Of a stretch of DNA of 64,000 bases, positions 18,659 to 27,389 are shown one piece after another (within the stretch, counting starts at the first letter, position 1; every line of letters begins with the position of its first letter). Both the position numbers and the translations under genes were made by a program. The stretch spans positions 105,360 to 169,359 of the forward strand of contig NZ_AORY01000014.1 of assembly GCF_000382485.1 (NCBI RefSeq). Reading direction: 5' to 3'. Under the pieces are notes generated by a model, which was given only the letters and a program-made list of their open reading frames with translations, was not told where the DNA came from and searched no databases. Source of the stretch: Sphingomonas sp. Mn802worker (GTDB lineage: Bacteria; Pseudomonadota; Alphaproteobacteria; Sphingomonadales; Sphingomonadaceae).

Positions 18659-20668
18659 TCACCGCATCATGTCGGGCGCGCGCGCCTCGTCGCGCAGTCG
18701 CTGCGTGATGTCGCCGAGCGCGACGAACTCCTGTCCCTGGCTCCCCAGGCGCCGCACCGCGACGGTGCCTTCGTCCGCCTCGCGCTTGCCGACGACCAGC
18801 AGCACCGGCACCTTCGCGACCGAATGCTCGCGCACCTTGTAGTTGATCTTCTCGTTGCGCAGATCGGTCTCGACCCGCAGCCCGGCGGCGCGCAGCTCGG
18901 CCGCGACCTGGTGCGCATACTCGTCCGCGTCGCTGACGATCGTCGCCACCACCACCTGCACCGGTGCCAGCCACAGCGGGAAACGTCCGGCGTGATGCTC
19001 GATCAGGATGCCGATGAAACGCTCGAACGTGCCCAGGATCGCGCGGTGGAGCATCACCGGGCGGTGGCGGTTGCCGTCCTCGCCAACGTAGCTCGCATCA
19101 AGTCGCTCAGGGAGCACGCGGTCGGACTGGATCGTCCCCACCTGCCACGTCCGCCCGATCGCGTCGGTCAGGTGGAACTCGAGTTTGGGGGCATAGAACG
19201 CGCCTTCGCCCGGCAGTTCCTCGAACTTCGCCTTGATCGCGTCGGACAGGCTCGACGCCTGCACCGCCTCGCGTAGCTCGGCCTCGGCCTTGTCCCACAT
19301 CTCGTCAGAGCCGAAGCGCTTCTCGGGGCGCAGCGCCAGCTTCACCGCATAATCCTCGAAACCGAGGTCACGATAGACGCTGTCGAGTAGCTCGCAGAAC
19401 TTGCGCACTTCCTCGACCAACTGATCTTCGCGCACGAAGATATGCGCGTCGTCCTGCGTGAACTGGCGCACGCGCATGATGCCGTGCAACGCGCCGTGCG
19501 GCTCGTTGCGGTGGCAGCAGCCGAACTCGGCCATGCGGATGGGCAGGTCGCGGTAGCTCTTGATCCCCTGCTTGAAGATCAGCACGTGCGCGGGGCAGTT
19601 CATGGGTTTGAGCGCCATCAGGTCGGCGTCACCCGACAGCACCGCACCCTCGTCTTCAGTGTTGGGAATCTCGTCGGGCACCACGAACATGTTCTCGCGG
19701 TACTTGCCCCAATGGCCCGACTGCTCCCACTGCCGCGCATCCATCAGCTGCGGCGTCTTCACCTCGGCATAGTCGGCGGCGTCGAGGCGGCGGCGCATGT
19801 ACGCCTCCATCTGCCGCCACAGCACGAAACCCTTGGGGTGCCAGAACACCGACCCTTGCGCCTCCGACTGGAGGTGGAACAGGTCCATCTCCTGACCGAT
19901 CTTGCGATGATCGCGCTTGGCGGCCTCTTCCAGCATGAAAAGGTGCTGATCGAGCTGCTTCTTGTTGAGCCAGCCGGTGCCGTAGATGCGGCTCAGCATC
20001 GCGTTCTTCTGGTCACCGCGCCAATAAGCGCCCGACACGCGCGTCAGCTTGAATGCGGCCGGGTCAAGCTTGCCGGTCGAGGCCATGTGCGGTCCACGGC
20101 ACATGTCGAACCACTGCCCCTGACGGTAGATCGTCAGTTCCTCATGGTCAGGCAACTCCGCCGCCCACTCGGCCTTGAACGTTTCGCCCTGCTTGTTCCA
20201 CGTCTCGATCAACTGCTCGCGCGTCCACACCTCGCGCGTGAACGGCTCGTTCTTGGCGATGATGCGGCGCATCTCGGCCTCGATCGCGGGCAGGTCGTCG
20301 TCAGTGAACGGGCGCTGCTTCCCGTCAATCTTACGGGGCGCAAAATCATAGTAGAAACCGTCGTCGGTCGCCGGACCGAAGGTGATCTGCGTGCCCGGAA
20401 ACAGGTGCTGCACCGCCTCCGCCATCACGTGCGCGAGGTCGTGACGCGCGAGTTCGAGCGCGTCGGCCTCGTCCTTCTGCGTGACGAGCGCCAGCCGCGC
20501 GTCCTGCGTCAGGGGGCGCGTGATGTCGCGCAACTCGCCGTCCACCCGCGCGGCGAGCGCCGCCTTGGCGAGACCGGGGCCGATCGCAGCGGCGATGTCG
20601 GCGGGCGTGGTGCCGGGTGCGACCTCGCGAACCGAGCCGTCGGGCAGCGTGATCGAAAGCATGTTCAT
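18659..20668 (-). CDS. thrS: Threonine--tRNA ligase
   Basis: A 669-residue class II synthetase. The N-terminal TGS domain ([19 protein letters not shown]) is followed by the editing domain, where the zinc/active-site His and Cys of this family are seen in [17 protein letters not shown] and MCRGPHM. The catalytic core has [39 protein letters not shown] and [13 protein letters not shown], and the anticodon-binding domain is at the end. The second in-frame ATG at 20662 is an equally good start. Downstream on the same strand comes a receptor gene rather than infC. Confidence 0.98.
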   Translation of the reverse strand: MNMLSITLPDGSVREVAPGTTPADIAAAIGPGLAKAALAARVDGELRDITRPLTQDARLALVTQKDEADALELARHDLAHVMAEAVQHLFPGTQITFGPATDDGFYYDFAPRKIDGKQRPFTDDDLPAIEAEMRRIIAKNEPFTREVWTREQLIETWNKQGETFKAEWAAELPDHEELTIYRQGQWFDMCRGPHMASTGKLDPAAFKLTRVSGAYWRGDQKNAMLSRIYGTGWLNKKQLDQHLFMLEEAAKRDHRKIGQEMDLFHLQSEAQGSVFWHPKGFVLWRQMEAYMRRRLDAADYAEVKTPQLMDARQWEQSGHWGKYRENMFVVPDEIPNTEDEGAVLSGDADLMALKPMNCPAHVLIFKQGIKSYRDLPIRMAEFGCCHRNEPHGALHGIMRVRQFTQDDAHIFVREDQLVEEVRKFCELLDSVYRDLGFEDYAVKLALRPEKRFGSDEMWDKAEAELREAVQASSLSDAIKAKFEELPGEGAFYAPKLEFHLTDAIGRTWQVGTIQSDRVLPERLDASYVGEDGNRHRPVMLHRAILGTFERFIGILIEHHAGRFPLWLAPVQVVVATIVSDADEYAHQVAAELRAAGLRVETDLRNEKINYKVREHSVAKVPVLLVVGKREADEGTVAVRRLGSQGQEFVALGDITQRLRDEARAPDMMR

Positions 20669-20919
20669 GGATCAATCCTGAGGAAATCTTCGGTGCCGCT
20701 TATGGCGGAAGTGCACACCGCGAAAGAGGCCGCGCGCAAACGTAGGCGAGCGGCGCCGTTCAGGCGCGCGTGTCGCCGAACCCCGGAGCCACCGGGGCGG
20801 TGCTAGTTCGCGTAGGGGAATGACGCGGTATCATCGCGCGCCGGCATAGCGCGAACGCGGTAATCGCGCCAGCCTGCACCATTGGGAGGGGCAGGGCGCC
20901 TACCTATATAAATCGCACG

Positions 20920-21540
20920 ATGAGCACCGACTTCGCGGGCAACACCCACTTCTACATTCTGATCGGCGTGCTGCTGCTCGCCTCGGTGATCGCACGGCGC
21001 GTGCCGGTGCTGCGCACATTGGTGTCGCTTGCGGTCTGGGCCGGGCTCGCCGGGCTGCTCTACATGGTCGTCGCGCAGCGCGAACGGTTCGATCCCTGGA
21101 TGGGGCGGATGGCGGCGGCGCTCGACATCGAGAGCCAGCAGGTGTCGGGCGAGGAAACGCGCATCCGCATGTCGCCCGACGGCCATTTCTACGTCCGGGC
21201 GCGGATCGGCGGTGTCGAGAAGCGCCTGCTGGTCGACAGCGGTGCGACGATCACCGCGCTCTCGCCCGACACCGCTGCGGCGGCTGGAGTCGAGGTGAAG
21301 CCCGCCTTGTTCCCGGTCGTGCTGCAGACCGCCAACGGCGCGATCCGGGCCGAGACGGGCGAGGTGAAGGAACTCCGATTCGGCAACGTCGTCGCGCGTG
21401 ATCTGGCCGTCGTCGTGTCGCCCGCGTTCGGCAACATCGACGTGATCGGCATGAACTTCCTGTCGCGGCTGAAGAGCTGGCGGGTCGAGGGCCGCACGCT
21501 GATCCTCACCCCGCACCACCCGCAGGACACCGACGTCTGA
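20920..21540 (+). CDS. Retropepsin-like aspartic protease, clan AA (TIGR02281 type), membrane-anchored
   Basis: A 206-residue protein with two N-terminal hydrophobic segments (about residues 8-22 and 30-48) and a single retropepsin domain. The active-site motif LLVDSGATITALS replaces the usual D-T/S-G; here it is DSG. The second family motif is IDVIGMNFLSRLKSWRVEG near the C-terminus. Such proteins are thought to act as dimers facing the periplasm; substrates are unknown. The ATG at 20920 follows a TATATAA-rich stretch (20900-20912) that could hold its promoter. Confidence 0.88.
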   Translation: MSTDFAGNTHFYILIGVLLLASVIARRVPVLRTLVSLAVWAGLAGLLYMVVAQRERFDPWMGRMAAALDIESQQVSGEETRIRMSPDGHFYVRARIGGVEKRLLVDSGATITALSPDTAAAAGVEVKPALFPVVLQTANGAIRAETGEVKELRFGNVVARDLAVVVSPAFGNIDVIGMNFLSRLKSWRVEGRTLILTPHHPQDTDV

Positions 21541-21543
21541 CGA

Positions 21544-23031
21544 TCACGCCGGCGTCGGATTGACGTTGATCGTAGCGCGGTCGGCGGTTCGACGCGCGCG
21601 CATGCCCCATAGCAGCAACGGCACCGACAACCCGATCGCGACCAGGTCGATCACCACCGGCTCCGCGATCGCAGGCCGCAGCAGCACGAGGTGCCCGATC
21701 GCGGTCAGCAGCAGCGACCCTGCGCACACGCGCCGCAGCAGCAGCGCGTCACCGACACGCGGATAGATCACTGCGACCACGATCGCCGCCGCGAAGGCGC
21801 TCCAGAATGCCAGCGCTAGCGGTGCCTCCGCGCCGAGCCCCGCGCGCAGCCACAGCGCCCACACGATCAGCGTCGCCGATCCCCACACTGTCACGTTCCA
21901 CGCCGCCCGCAACCGCTCGCCGCCCAACCCACGCCGCCGCCGCTTCTCCAGCCACAGCGTGTTGCCCGTCGCGGTGATCGCGCACAGCGCCAGCCCCATC
22001 AGCACGTACGCGATCTCGACCGGCAGCCCGGCGAAGTTGCCGAAATGCAGGTTGTATGACGACGCCGCGACCTGCTTGCCCACGGCGCCATCCGAAAGCC
22101 CGGCTTTCGAATGGAACGCGCCGGCTCGGTCGAAGAAATAGCTCTCGCCATAGACCAGCCGCCTGGGCTGCGCGGTGAGGATCTGGACATGCTGCCCCGC
22201 GGTGCCGGGCTCGTGGATAATGACGTAGGTCGCCACCGCGCCGGGCACCTGCGCCTCAAGCGTGCGCAGCGCCGCCGCCGCATCGGCGATATCCGCGGGC
22301 TTCGGATCGGACGGCGGCTCGTGCCCGAAGATGTGTGCATAAACCTTCAGCGTATCGCCGCCGGTATACGCCTTCGCCAGCAGCGTCGTGCCGACGCCGC
22401 CCAGCCCGATGAACGCACCGGTCAGCGCGACCGCCAGCACGAACGGCAGCGTCCACACGCCCAGCCGGTTGTGCCAGTCGGCGCGCGCCAGTTGCGCATC
22501 GTGGCGCGCGCGCAGGCGGAACGCGTCGCGGATGATCCTGGGATGCGCGAGCACTCCCGTCGTCACCAGCGCACACAGCATCACGCCTAGCGCACCGACC
22601 AGGATCATGCCCCAGGTCACCGGCAAGTGCAGATATTCATGCATCGCGATCAGGAAATCGGTCCACGCATGCCCTTCACGCGCGACGATCCGACCCTCCG
22701 CATCGACGTACCAGCCGCCCGAGTCAGTGGTGACGGTTGCACGCGGTAGTTCCGCGCTCGGCATCCGCACGTACAGATGCGTTGTCGCCGGCTTGCCTGA
22801 CTCGCGCGCGACTGCCCCTGCGATTGCGCGCTGCACCGCGGCTGGCGACAGCGCGGTCATCTCGGGCACGTCGGGTTGTTCCCAGCGCTGCCAGCGGTCG
22901 TGGATCACCACCAGCGTACCGGTCAGGCAGATGATGTAGATCAACGCGCTGGCGAGCAGCCCGATCGCGGCATGACCGCCCAGCGCGCGCTTGACCAGCG
23001 TCTGGCGCGGCGACACCGGTGGCACGCTCAC
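21544..23031 (-). CDS. PepSY-associated transmembrane protein (iron-siderophore reductase type)
   Basis: About 495 residues with an N-terminal helix (IGLLASALIYIICLTGTLVV), a large periplasmic PepSY-type segment and further transmembrane helices at about 145, 195 and 350-480. The GTG at 23031 overlaps the stop of the upstream gene (GTGA), so I start there; the frame remains open further upstream but that part only overlaps the neighbouring gene out of frame. Proteins of this family often accompany TonB siderophore receptors and are thought to reduce or process ferric siderophores at the inner membrane. No receptor is adjacent here. Confidence 0.85.
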   Translation of the reverse strand: MSVPPVSPRQTLVKRALGGHAAIGLLASALIYIICLTGTLVVIHDRWQRWEQPDVPEMTALSPAAVQRAIAGAVARESGKPATTHLYVRMPSAELPRATVTTDSGGWYVDAEGRIVAREGHAWTDFLIAMHEYLHLPVTWGMILVGALGVMLCALVTTGVLAHPRIIRDAFRLRARHDAQLARADWHNRLGVWTLPFVLAVALTGAFIGLGGVGTTLLAKAYTGGDTLKVYAHIFGHEPPSDPKPADIADAAAALRTLEAQVPGAVATYVIIHEPGTAGQHVQILTAQPRRLVYGESYFFDRAGAFHSKAGLSDGAVGKQVAASSYNLHFGNFAGLPVEIAYVLMGLALCAITATGNTLWLEKRRRRGLGGERLRAAWNVTVWGSATLIVWALWLRAGLGAEAPLALAFWSAFAAAIVVAVIYPRVGDALLLRRVCAGSLLLTAIGHLVLLRPAIAEPVVIDLVAIGLSVPLLLWGMRARRTADRATINVNPTPA

Positions 23032-23570
23032 GCCACGCCCCACAGGATCGTGCCCGCGATCCCCGCGATCAGCGGTGCCGCCACCATCTGCGCCGGCCGC
23101 GCGCGGGTCAGCTGCACCGTCAGCAGCGCGGTCCAGATCACGGGTTGCAGGAACAGCGTCAGCACGACCGAGTCGCTGTCGAGCTCGCCGCCGCCGCGAA
23201 CCGCCGCCTGCATTCCGAACGCCAGCCACTGCGCCGCGACGAACGCGATCGGCACCACCAGTGCGAACACCGCCAGTCGCCGTACCACGTCGCGGCGATG
23301 ATGCGGAATCGAGATCGCGGGCGCGTCACGGGCCGCTCGACGCTCGCGCACCGGCGAGCGCCAGCCGGCGTACAGGACGCAGGTTAGCGCCACTGCCATG
23401 CCGACGACCACGCCAACCGCAAGCCCCCACGCACCATCGCTCCACGCAAGCGCGACCAGCGCCACCACCGCCAACGCCCAGCCGATCGCCGCCGCCAGCC
23501 GTGGTCCACTCCAGCCGAGCCGGACCAGCGCGATGCCGGCCGCAACCACGAACAACAGCAGCGCCGTCAC
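23028..23570 (-). CDS. Multi-pass membrane protein of unknown function, coupled to the PepSY gene
   Basis: A 180-residue protein with about five hydrophobic helices (residues 1-16, 24-42, 45-68, 99-121, 135-178) and a basic cytoplasmic loop (RSPVRERRAARDAP). Its stop overlaps the GTG of the PepSY protein by four bases, so the two are translated together and probably work together. I do not recognise a named family. A Fur-box-like sequence lies about 100 bases upstream. Confidence 0.75.
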   Translation of the reverse strand: MTALLLFVVAAGIALVRLGWSGPRLAAAIGWALAVVALVALAWSDGAWGLAVGVVVGMAVALTCVLYAGWRSPVRERRAARDAPAISIPHHRRDVVRRLAVFALVVPIAFVAAQWLAFGMQAAVRGGGELDSDSVVLTLFLQPVIWTALLTVQLTRARPAQMVAAPLIAGIAGTILWGVA

Positions 23571-23668
23571 TGCGCGTTCTTAACCGTGCAACGAGGAGTG
23601 CGCGTCATCGTCTCGCTTTTCCGCAACGCGCCCGCGGCGCCCTTTATCGCGCTATAACAACCACGCTA

Positions 23669-23684
23669 TTGCAAATCAATCGCA
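23669..23684 (-). promoter_or_regulatory. Possible Fur-type iron box upstream of the PepSY operon
   Basis: TTGCAAATCAATCGCA lies in an AT-rich stretch about 100 bases upstream of the membrane protein gene. It resembles the TGCAAAT-n-ATTCGCA style boxes seen upstream of iron-uptake genes in related bacteria, but its dyad symmetry is imperfect. It also lies 40 bases from the 3' end of the GIY-YIG gene, so it can only serve the leftward operon. Confidence 0.35.
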
Positions 23685-23707
23685 CACCTGCCGCCGTCTG
23701 TGCGACC

Positions 23708-24070
23708 TCAATGGCCACCCTCGACCCAGCCGATCCCGCCCGCACTCAGCGCAGCGGCGATCGCTTCTTCCAGCTCGATCGACTCCCATCGCTCCATTGG
23801 GTTCAGGTGCGCAACCGCTTCGGGCAGTAATTGCACGCCGAAGCGCCGCACCGCGCCGCTCGACTTGTACCCGGCCTTGTGCTGGTCGAAGCGCTGGTCG
23901 GGATCGCGCACTGTCTGACCGACATAGATGCCCCATGGCTGCCGCCGCGCCGGATGGTGCAGCAGGATCAGGTACACCGAGTAACCCGCCCGCGCGCTGC
24001 CGCGAGAGGTCGCGCGAAAACCTGCTGCGACCTGCGTCGCGCGCGCGATCACCTCTTCACCCGACAGCAT
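23708..24070 (-). CDS. GIY-YIG domain protein
   Basis: About 120 residues. The nuclease-like core reads GYSVYLILLH (the GIY strand), WGIYVGQT (the YIG strand), the conserved Arg in PDQRFDQHKAGYKSSGAV, and a C-terminal Glu in IELEEAIAAAL that would bind metal. I chose the ATG at 24070; a GTG at 24079 overlapping the xth stop (GTGA) is also possible and would mean translational coupling with xth. Small stand-alone GIY-YIG proteins are usually of unknown role. Being next to an exonuclease gene hints at DNA metabolism, without proof. Confidence 0.75.
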   Translation of the reverse strand: MLSGEEVIARATQVAAGFRATSRGSARAGYSVYLILLHHPARRQPWGIYVGQTVRDPDQRFDQHKAGYKSSGAVRRFGVQLLPEAVAHLNPMERWESIELEEAIAAALSAGGIGWVEGGH

Positions 24071-24075
24071 CGACG

Positions 24076-24861
24076 TCACGCTGACCCATCGTCGTCGAGC
24101 GTGATCCACGTCGGCGCATGGTCGCTCGCGTGCGGCCAGCCGCGCACGTGCCGGTCGACGCCCGCGTCCGACAATCGCGCCGCGAGCGCGGGGCTGAGCA
24201 GCAGGTGGTCGATCCGCATCCCCGCATCGCGCGCATAGGCGTCACGCAGGTAATCCCAGAAGGTGTAGAGCCTGGCATCGGGGTGCAAGTGGCGCAGCGC
24301 GTCGGTCCACCCTTGTGCCAGCAACCGCGCGAAGGCCGCGCGCACAAAAGGCACGAACAGCGCGTCCTCCGCCCAGCGCTCGGGCGCATGCACGTCGCTT
24401 GGGCCGGGGATGACGTTGAAATCGCCTGCCAGCACCACCGGCGCGCCGCTGTCGATCAGCACCTGCGCGCGGGCGATCAACGCGTCGAGCCACGCCAGCT
24501 TATAGTCGAACCGTGCGCCCGGCCGCGGATTGCCGTTGGGCACGTACAGGCTCGCCACGATCACGCCGTTCACCGCCGCCTCGACGTAGCGGCTTTGCGT
24601 CGGATCGGGATCGTCCGGCAAACCGCGCTGCGTCTGGTGGATCGCGCCGACACGGGAGAGGATCGCGACCCCGTTCCAGCGCGGCTGCCCCAGCCACGCC
24701 GCCTCGTACCCGGCCTCGCGCAGCGCCGCAGCCGGAAACTTCGCCGGCGGCGCCTTCAACTCCTGCAGACAGGCCACGTCCGGTCGCTCCTCGCTCAACC
24801 AGCGCAGCAGGACGGGCAGGCGGCCGTTGACGCCGTTGACGTTGAAGGTCGCGATCTTCAC
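24076..24861 (-). CDS. xth: Exodeoxyribonuclease III
   Basis: A 261-residue AP endonuclease/3'-exonuclease of the Xth family acting in base excision repair. It shows MKIATFNVNGVNGRL, the metal-binding Glu in CLQELKAP, WNGVAILSR, VLAGDFNVIPGPSD with the catalytic Asp and Asn, RIDHLLLSP, and SDHAPTWI with the catalytic His. Length and all motifs are normal. It runs divergently from the SirB1-type gene, with less than 100 bases between their starts. Confidence 0.96.
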   Translation of the reverse strand: MKIATFNVNGVNGRLPVLLRWLSEERPDVACLQELKAPPAKFPAAALREAGYEAAWLGQPRWNGVAILSRVGAIHQTQRGLPDDPDPTQSRYVEAAVNGVIVASLYVPNGNPRPGARFDYKLAWLDALIARAQVLIDSGAPVVLAGDFNVIPGPSDVHAPERWAEDALFVPFVRAAFARLLAQGWTDALRHLHPDARLYTFWDYLRDAYARDAGMRIDHLLLSPALAARLSDAGVDRHVRGWPHASDHAPTWITLDDDGSA

Positions 24862-24955
24862 TCCGGCCCTCCCGCGCTTCGACCGGACAGACGATCGCTG
24901 TTGCCACTCTGTTCCCTACGCACCTTTCGTTGCGCAGCAGGAACCATCGTGCGCG

Positions 24956-25780
24956 ATGGCCGTCCCTGTCATCATGGATGCCGCCATCGTACAATTGGGC
25001 CTGGTCGAGGATGAGACGATCCAGCTCGACGCCGCCGCGCTCGAACTCGCCGCGCTCGATCATCCGGGCATCGACCTCGATCCCTATGCCGCGGTGCTGA
25101 CCGCCATCACCGAACGCGTTGCCGCGCTGTCCGACATCGCTCCTTCCGCCAGCACGCAGGGCGCCGCGCTGGCGCAGGTGATCGCGGGCGAGTTCGGCTT
25201 CTCGGGCAACCGCGACCATTATGACGATCCCGACAATGCCGACCTGATCCGCGTCGTCGACCGCCGTCGCGGCATGCCGATCAGCCTTGCGATCCTTTAC
25301 GTCGCCGCCGCCCGCCGCGTCGGCTGGACCGCCGACGTGCTCAACACGCCCGGCCATGTGCTAGCGAAAATCGGCCCGCCGACCGCCCCCGTCCTGACCG
25401 ATCCTTTCAACGACGGGCAGGAGATGAGCCAGGAGGGATTGTCCGTCCTGCTCAGGCGGACGCTGGGCGAGGGAGCGGTGCCGCGCGCCGACCACGTCGC
25501 GGCGATGACCAACCGCGACGTGCTGGTGCGCCTGCTCATCAATCAGGCGACGCGCGCCGAACGCGCCGGCGATCCCCGTCGCGCTTTGGTGCTGTTCGCG
25601 CGGATGACCACCTTCGCGCCCGGCAACCCGCACGTCTGGTGGGAACATGCGCGATTGTCGCTGGTCGACGGCGATGTGAGTGCGGCGCGCGCCAGCCTAG
25701 GCGCGATGCTGGAGGTGACGCGCGACGCGGCCACGCGGGTGCGGATCGCCGCCGCGCTCGACTCGCTTGCCGGGACCTAG
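24956..25780 (+). CDS. SirB1 family protein with transglutaminase-like and TPR-like regions
   Basis: About 274 residues. The N-terminal transglutaminase-like half carries LDHPGIDLDPYAAVLTAI, NADLIRVVDRRRGMPISLAI and GHVLAKI, and DPFNDGQEMS is typical of SirB1 proteins. The C-terminal third (NRDVLVRLLINQATRAERAGDPRRALVLF, here cited in part) looks like TPR helices. The frame is open from 24827, but the first 43 codons overlap the xth promoter side; ATGs at 24956 and 24974 are the realistic starts. The stop overlaps the convergent gene in CTAG. Function in the cell is not established. Confidence 0.82.
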   Translation: MAVPVIMDAAIVQLGLVEDETIQLDAAALELAALDHPGIDLDPYAAVLTAITERVAALSDIAPSASTQGAALAQVIAGEFGFSGNRDHYDDPDNADLIRVVDRRRGMPISLAILYVAAARRVGWTADVLNTPGHVLAKIGPPTAPVLTDPFNDGQEMSQEGLSVLLRRTLGEGAVPRADHVAAMTNRDVLVRLLINQATRAERAGDPRRALVLFARMTTFAPGNPHVWWEHARLSLVDGDVSAARASLGAMLEVTRDAATRVRIAAALDSLAGT

Positions 25781-26220
25781 TCCGCCAACGCCTCGGCGAC
25801 GGCCTCCTCGCTGATCTTGAACGCGTGCGCGAGTGCCGCGACCGACGCACCACGCCGTGCCAGCAATCGCAATCGGTCGAGGTCGAGCTCGGTCGCATAA
25901 TGCCGCGTGTCGCGCTCCTCAGTCGCGTGTCCCGTCCGTGCGAGCGAGCCGGTGCTGCTGCGCCGCTTCGGCCGTGCATCGCGCGCGTCGGCGGCGGCAG
26001 CGCGACGCTGTTCCTCCTCGACGCGGCGCTGCTCGCGCTGCTGCTCGCGCATGGAGGACTGCGCGTCGCGCGCGCTGATACGAGCCTCGGTCCGCGCCTC
26101 GGCGGCGGCGATCCGCTCGGCCGCGCGGCGCGTCCGCGCTTCGGCGCGCTGCTCCTCGCGCTCGCCGCGAGTGCCGCTCAATGCGGGCGCGGCGGTGCTG
26201 CTACCCCAGGAACTGTGCAT
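25777..26220 (-). CDS. Charged hypothetical protein with a C-terminal helix-turn-helix-like segment
   Basis: A 147-residue protein. Residues about 15-90 are extremely rich in Arg, Glu, Ala and Gln (TRRAAERIAAAEARTEARIS and similar), which suggests a long charged helix or coiled coil. The last 40 residues (ELDLDRLRLLARRGASVAAL followed by AHAFKISEEAVAEAL) have the spacing of a small helix-turn-helix of the GcrA/sigma-70 region 4 kind. The stop overlaps that of the SirB1-type gene in CTAG. I do not recognise the protein. Confidence 0.6.
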   Translation of the reverse strand: MHSSWGSSTAAPALSGTRGEREEQRAEARTRRAAERIAAAEARTEARISARDAQSSMREQQREQRRVEEEQRRAAAADARDARPKRRSSTGSLARTGHATEERDTRHYATELDLDRLRLLARRGASVAALAHAFKISEEAVAEALAD

Positions 26221-26384
26221 GCTTCCTCTTGATATGTCTGTGTCGAACCGAATTGGGCCCAGTCGTGCCGCCAGCCTCGTGTCCGGCGCCTAGGCGATCA
26301 TCGACGCTGCGATCAACCATGCGCCGCGTCGGCCATTGTCGCGCTCGCCCGGCTTGTGCACTAGGAGCATTGGGGGAGACATTG

Positions 26385-27389
26385 ATGCGCTCGACGATCA
26401 AGGACGTGTCGGAACGCGCGGGCGTATCGATCAAGACGGTCAGCCGCGTGCTCAACAAGGAGCGTTATGTCGGTGCCGCGACGCGCGAGCGTGTCGAGGA
26501 GGCGGTGCGCGCGCTCAACTTTCGGCCCAGCCTCGCTGCGCGCTCGCTTGCCGGGCGACGCAGTTTCCAGATCGGGCTGATCTGCGACAATCCCAGCCCC
26601 GCCTACGTCTACGCGATGCAGACCGGCATCCGCGACCGCTGCGAGGTCGATGGCGTGCGCATGATCGCGCAGCCCTACGACCGCAATTCGGGTCGGTTGC
26701 TCGAGGAGGTCGAGGCGCTGGTCGCGACCAGCCATTTGGACGGGCTGATCCTGACCCCGCCGGTTAGCGACCATGACGAGGTGCTCGACTTCCTGAAAGG
26801 CCGCGGCGTCCGCGTCGTGCGCGTATCGCCGGGTCACCGGCCCGAGGCGAGCGCGGCAGTCTTCATCGACAATCGCGCCGCCGCGCGCGAGGTTACGCGC
26901 CACCTGCTGTCGCTGGGCCACCGCCGCATCGGACACATCCTCGGCCAGCGCGATTTCGCGACCAGCACGCAGCGGTACGAAGGATATCTGGCGGCGCTTG
27001 CTGAAGCCGGCATCTTGCCCGAACCCGACCTGATTGCGCAGGGCGATTATGATTTCGCCAGCGGCGCGCGCGCGGCGGAGGCGATGCTGTCGCTCGGCAC
27101 ACCGCCCAGCGCGATCTTCGCCGCGTCTGACGACATGGCGGCCGGCGCGCTCGCCGCCGCGCACCGGCGCGGGGTCAAGGTGCCGGTCGATCTCGCGATC
27201 GCGGGCTTCGGCGACGATCCGCTCGCCAGCTACGTCTGGCCGCCGCTCACCACGATGCGCCAGCCGGTGCGCGATCTCGCCTGGAACGCCGCCGACCTGC
27301 TGCTCTCGCCGGAAGAAACCTTTGAGCAGCGCGAGCTGCCGCATGCGCTGATGGTGCGCGACTCGACCGGCGGACGCGTCGGGGGCTAG
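26385..27389 (+). CDS. LacI family transcriptional repressor, likely regulator of the adjacent sulfosugar locus
   Basis: A 334-residue repressor. The helix-turn-helix TIKDVSERAGVSIKTVSRVL lies at residues 4-23 and the hinge-helix region RPSLAARSLAGRRS follows. The periplasmic-binding-protein-like domain follows (IGLICDNPSPAYVYAMQTGI, AIFAASDDMAAGALAAAHRR). The frame is open from 26181, but the ATG at 26385 follows GGGGGAGA at 26372-26379 and begins exactly at the family N-terminus. Its stop overlaps the convergent yeiH-like gene in CTAG. Three similar CG-centred palindromes, typical for LacI-type operators, lie in the control regions of the nearby transport and catabolic genes. Confidence 0.92.
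   Translation: MRSTIKDVSERAGVSIKTVSRVLNKERYVGAATRERVEEAVRALNFRPSLAARSLAGRRSFQIGLICDNPSPAYVYAMQTGIRDRCEVDGVRMIAQPYDRNSGRLLEEVEALVATSHLDGLILTPPVSDHDEVLDFLKGRGVRVVRVSPGHRPEASAAVFIDNRAAAREVTRHLLSLGHRRIGHILGQRDFATSTQRYEGYLAALAEAGILPEPDLIAQGDYDFASGARAAEAMLSLGTPPSAIFAASDDMAAGALAAAHRRGVKVPVDLAIAGFGDDPLASYVWPPLTTMRQPVRDLAWNAADLLLSPEETFEQRELPHALMVRDSTGGRVGG

Noticed and set aside
21544..23229. Longer N-terminus of the PepSY protein up to 23229
   Set aside because: The extra 66 residues are Arg/Gly-rich and lie out of frame inside the upstream gene; the GTG at 23031 overlaps that gene's stop in the usual coupled manner.
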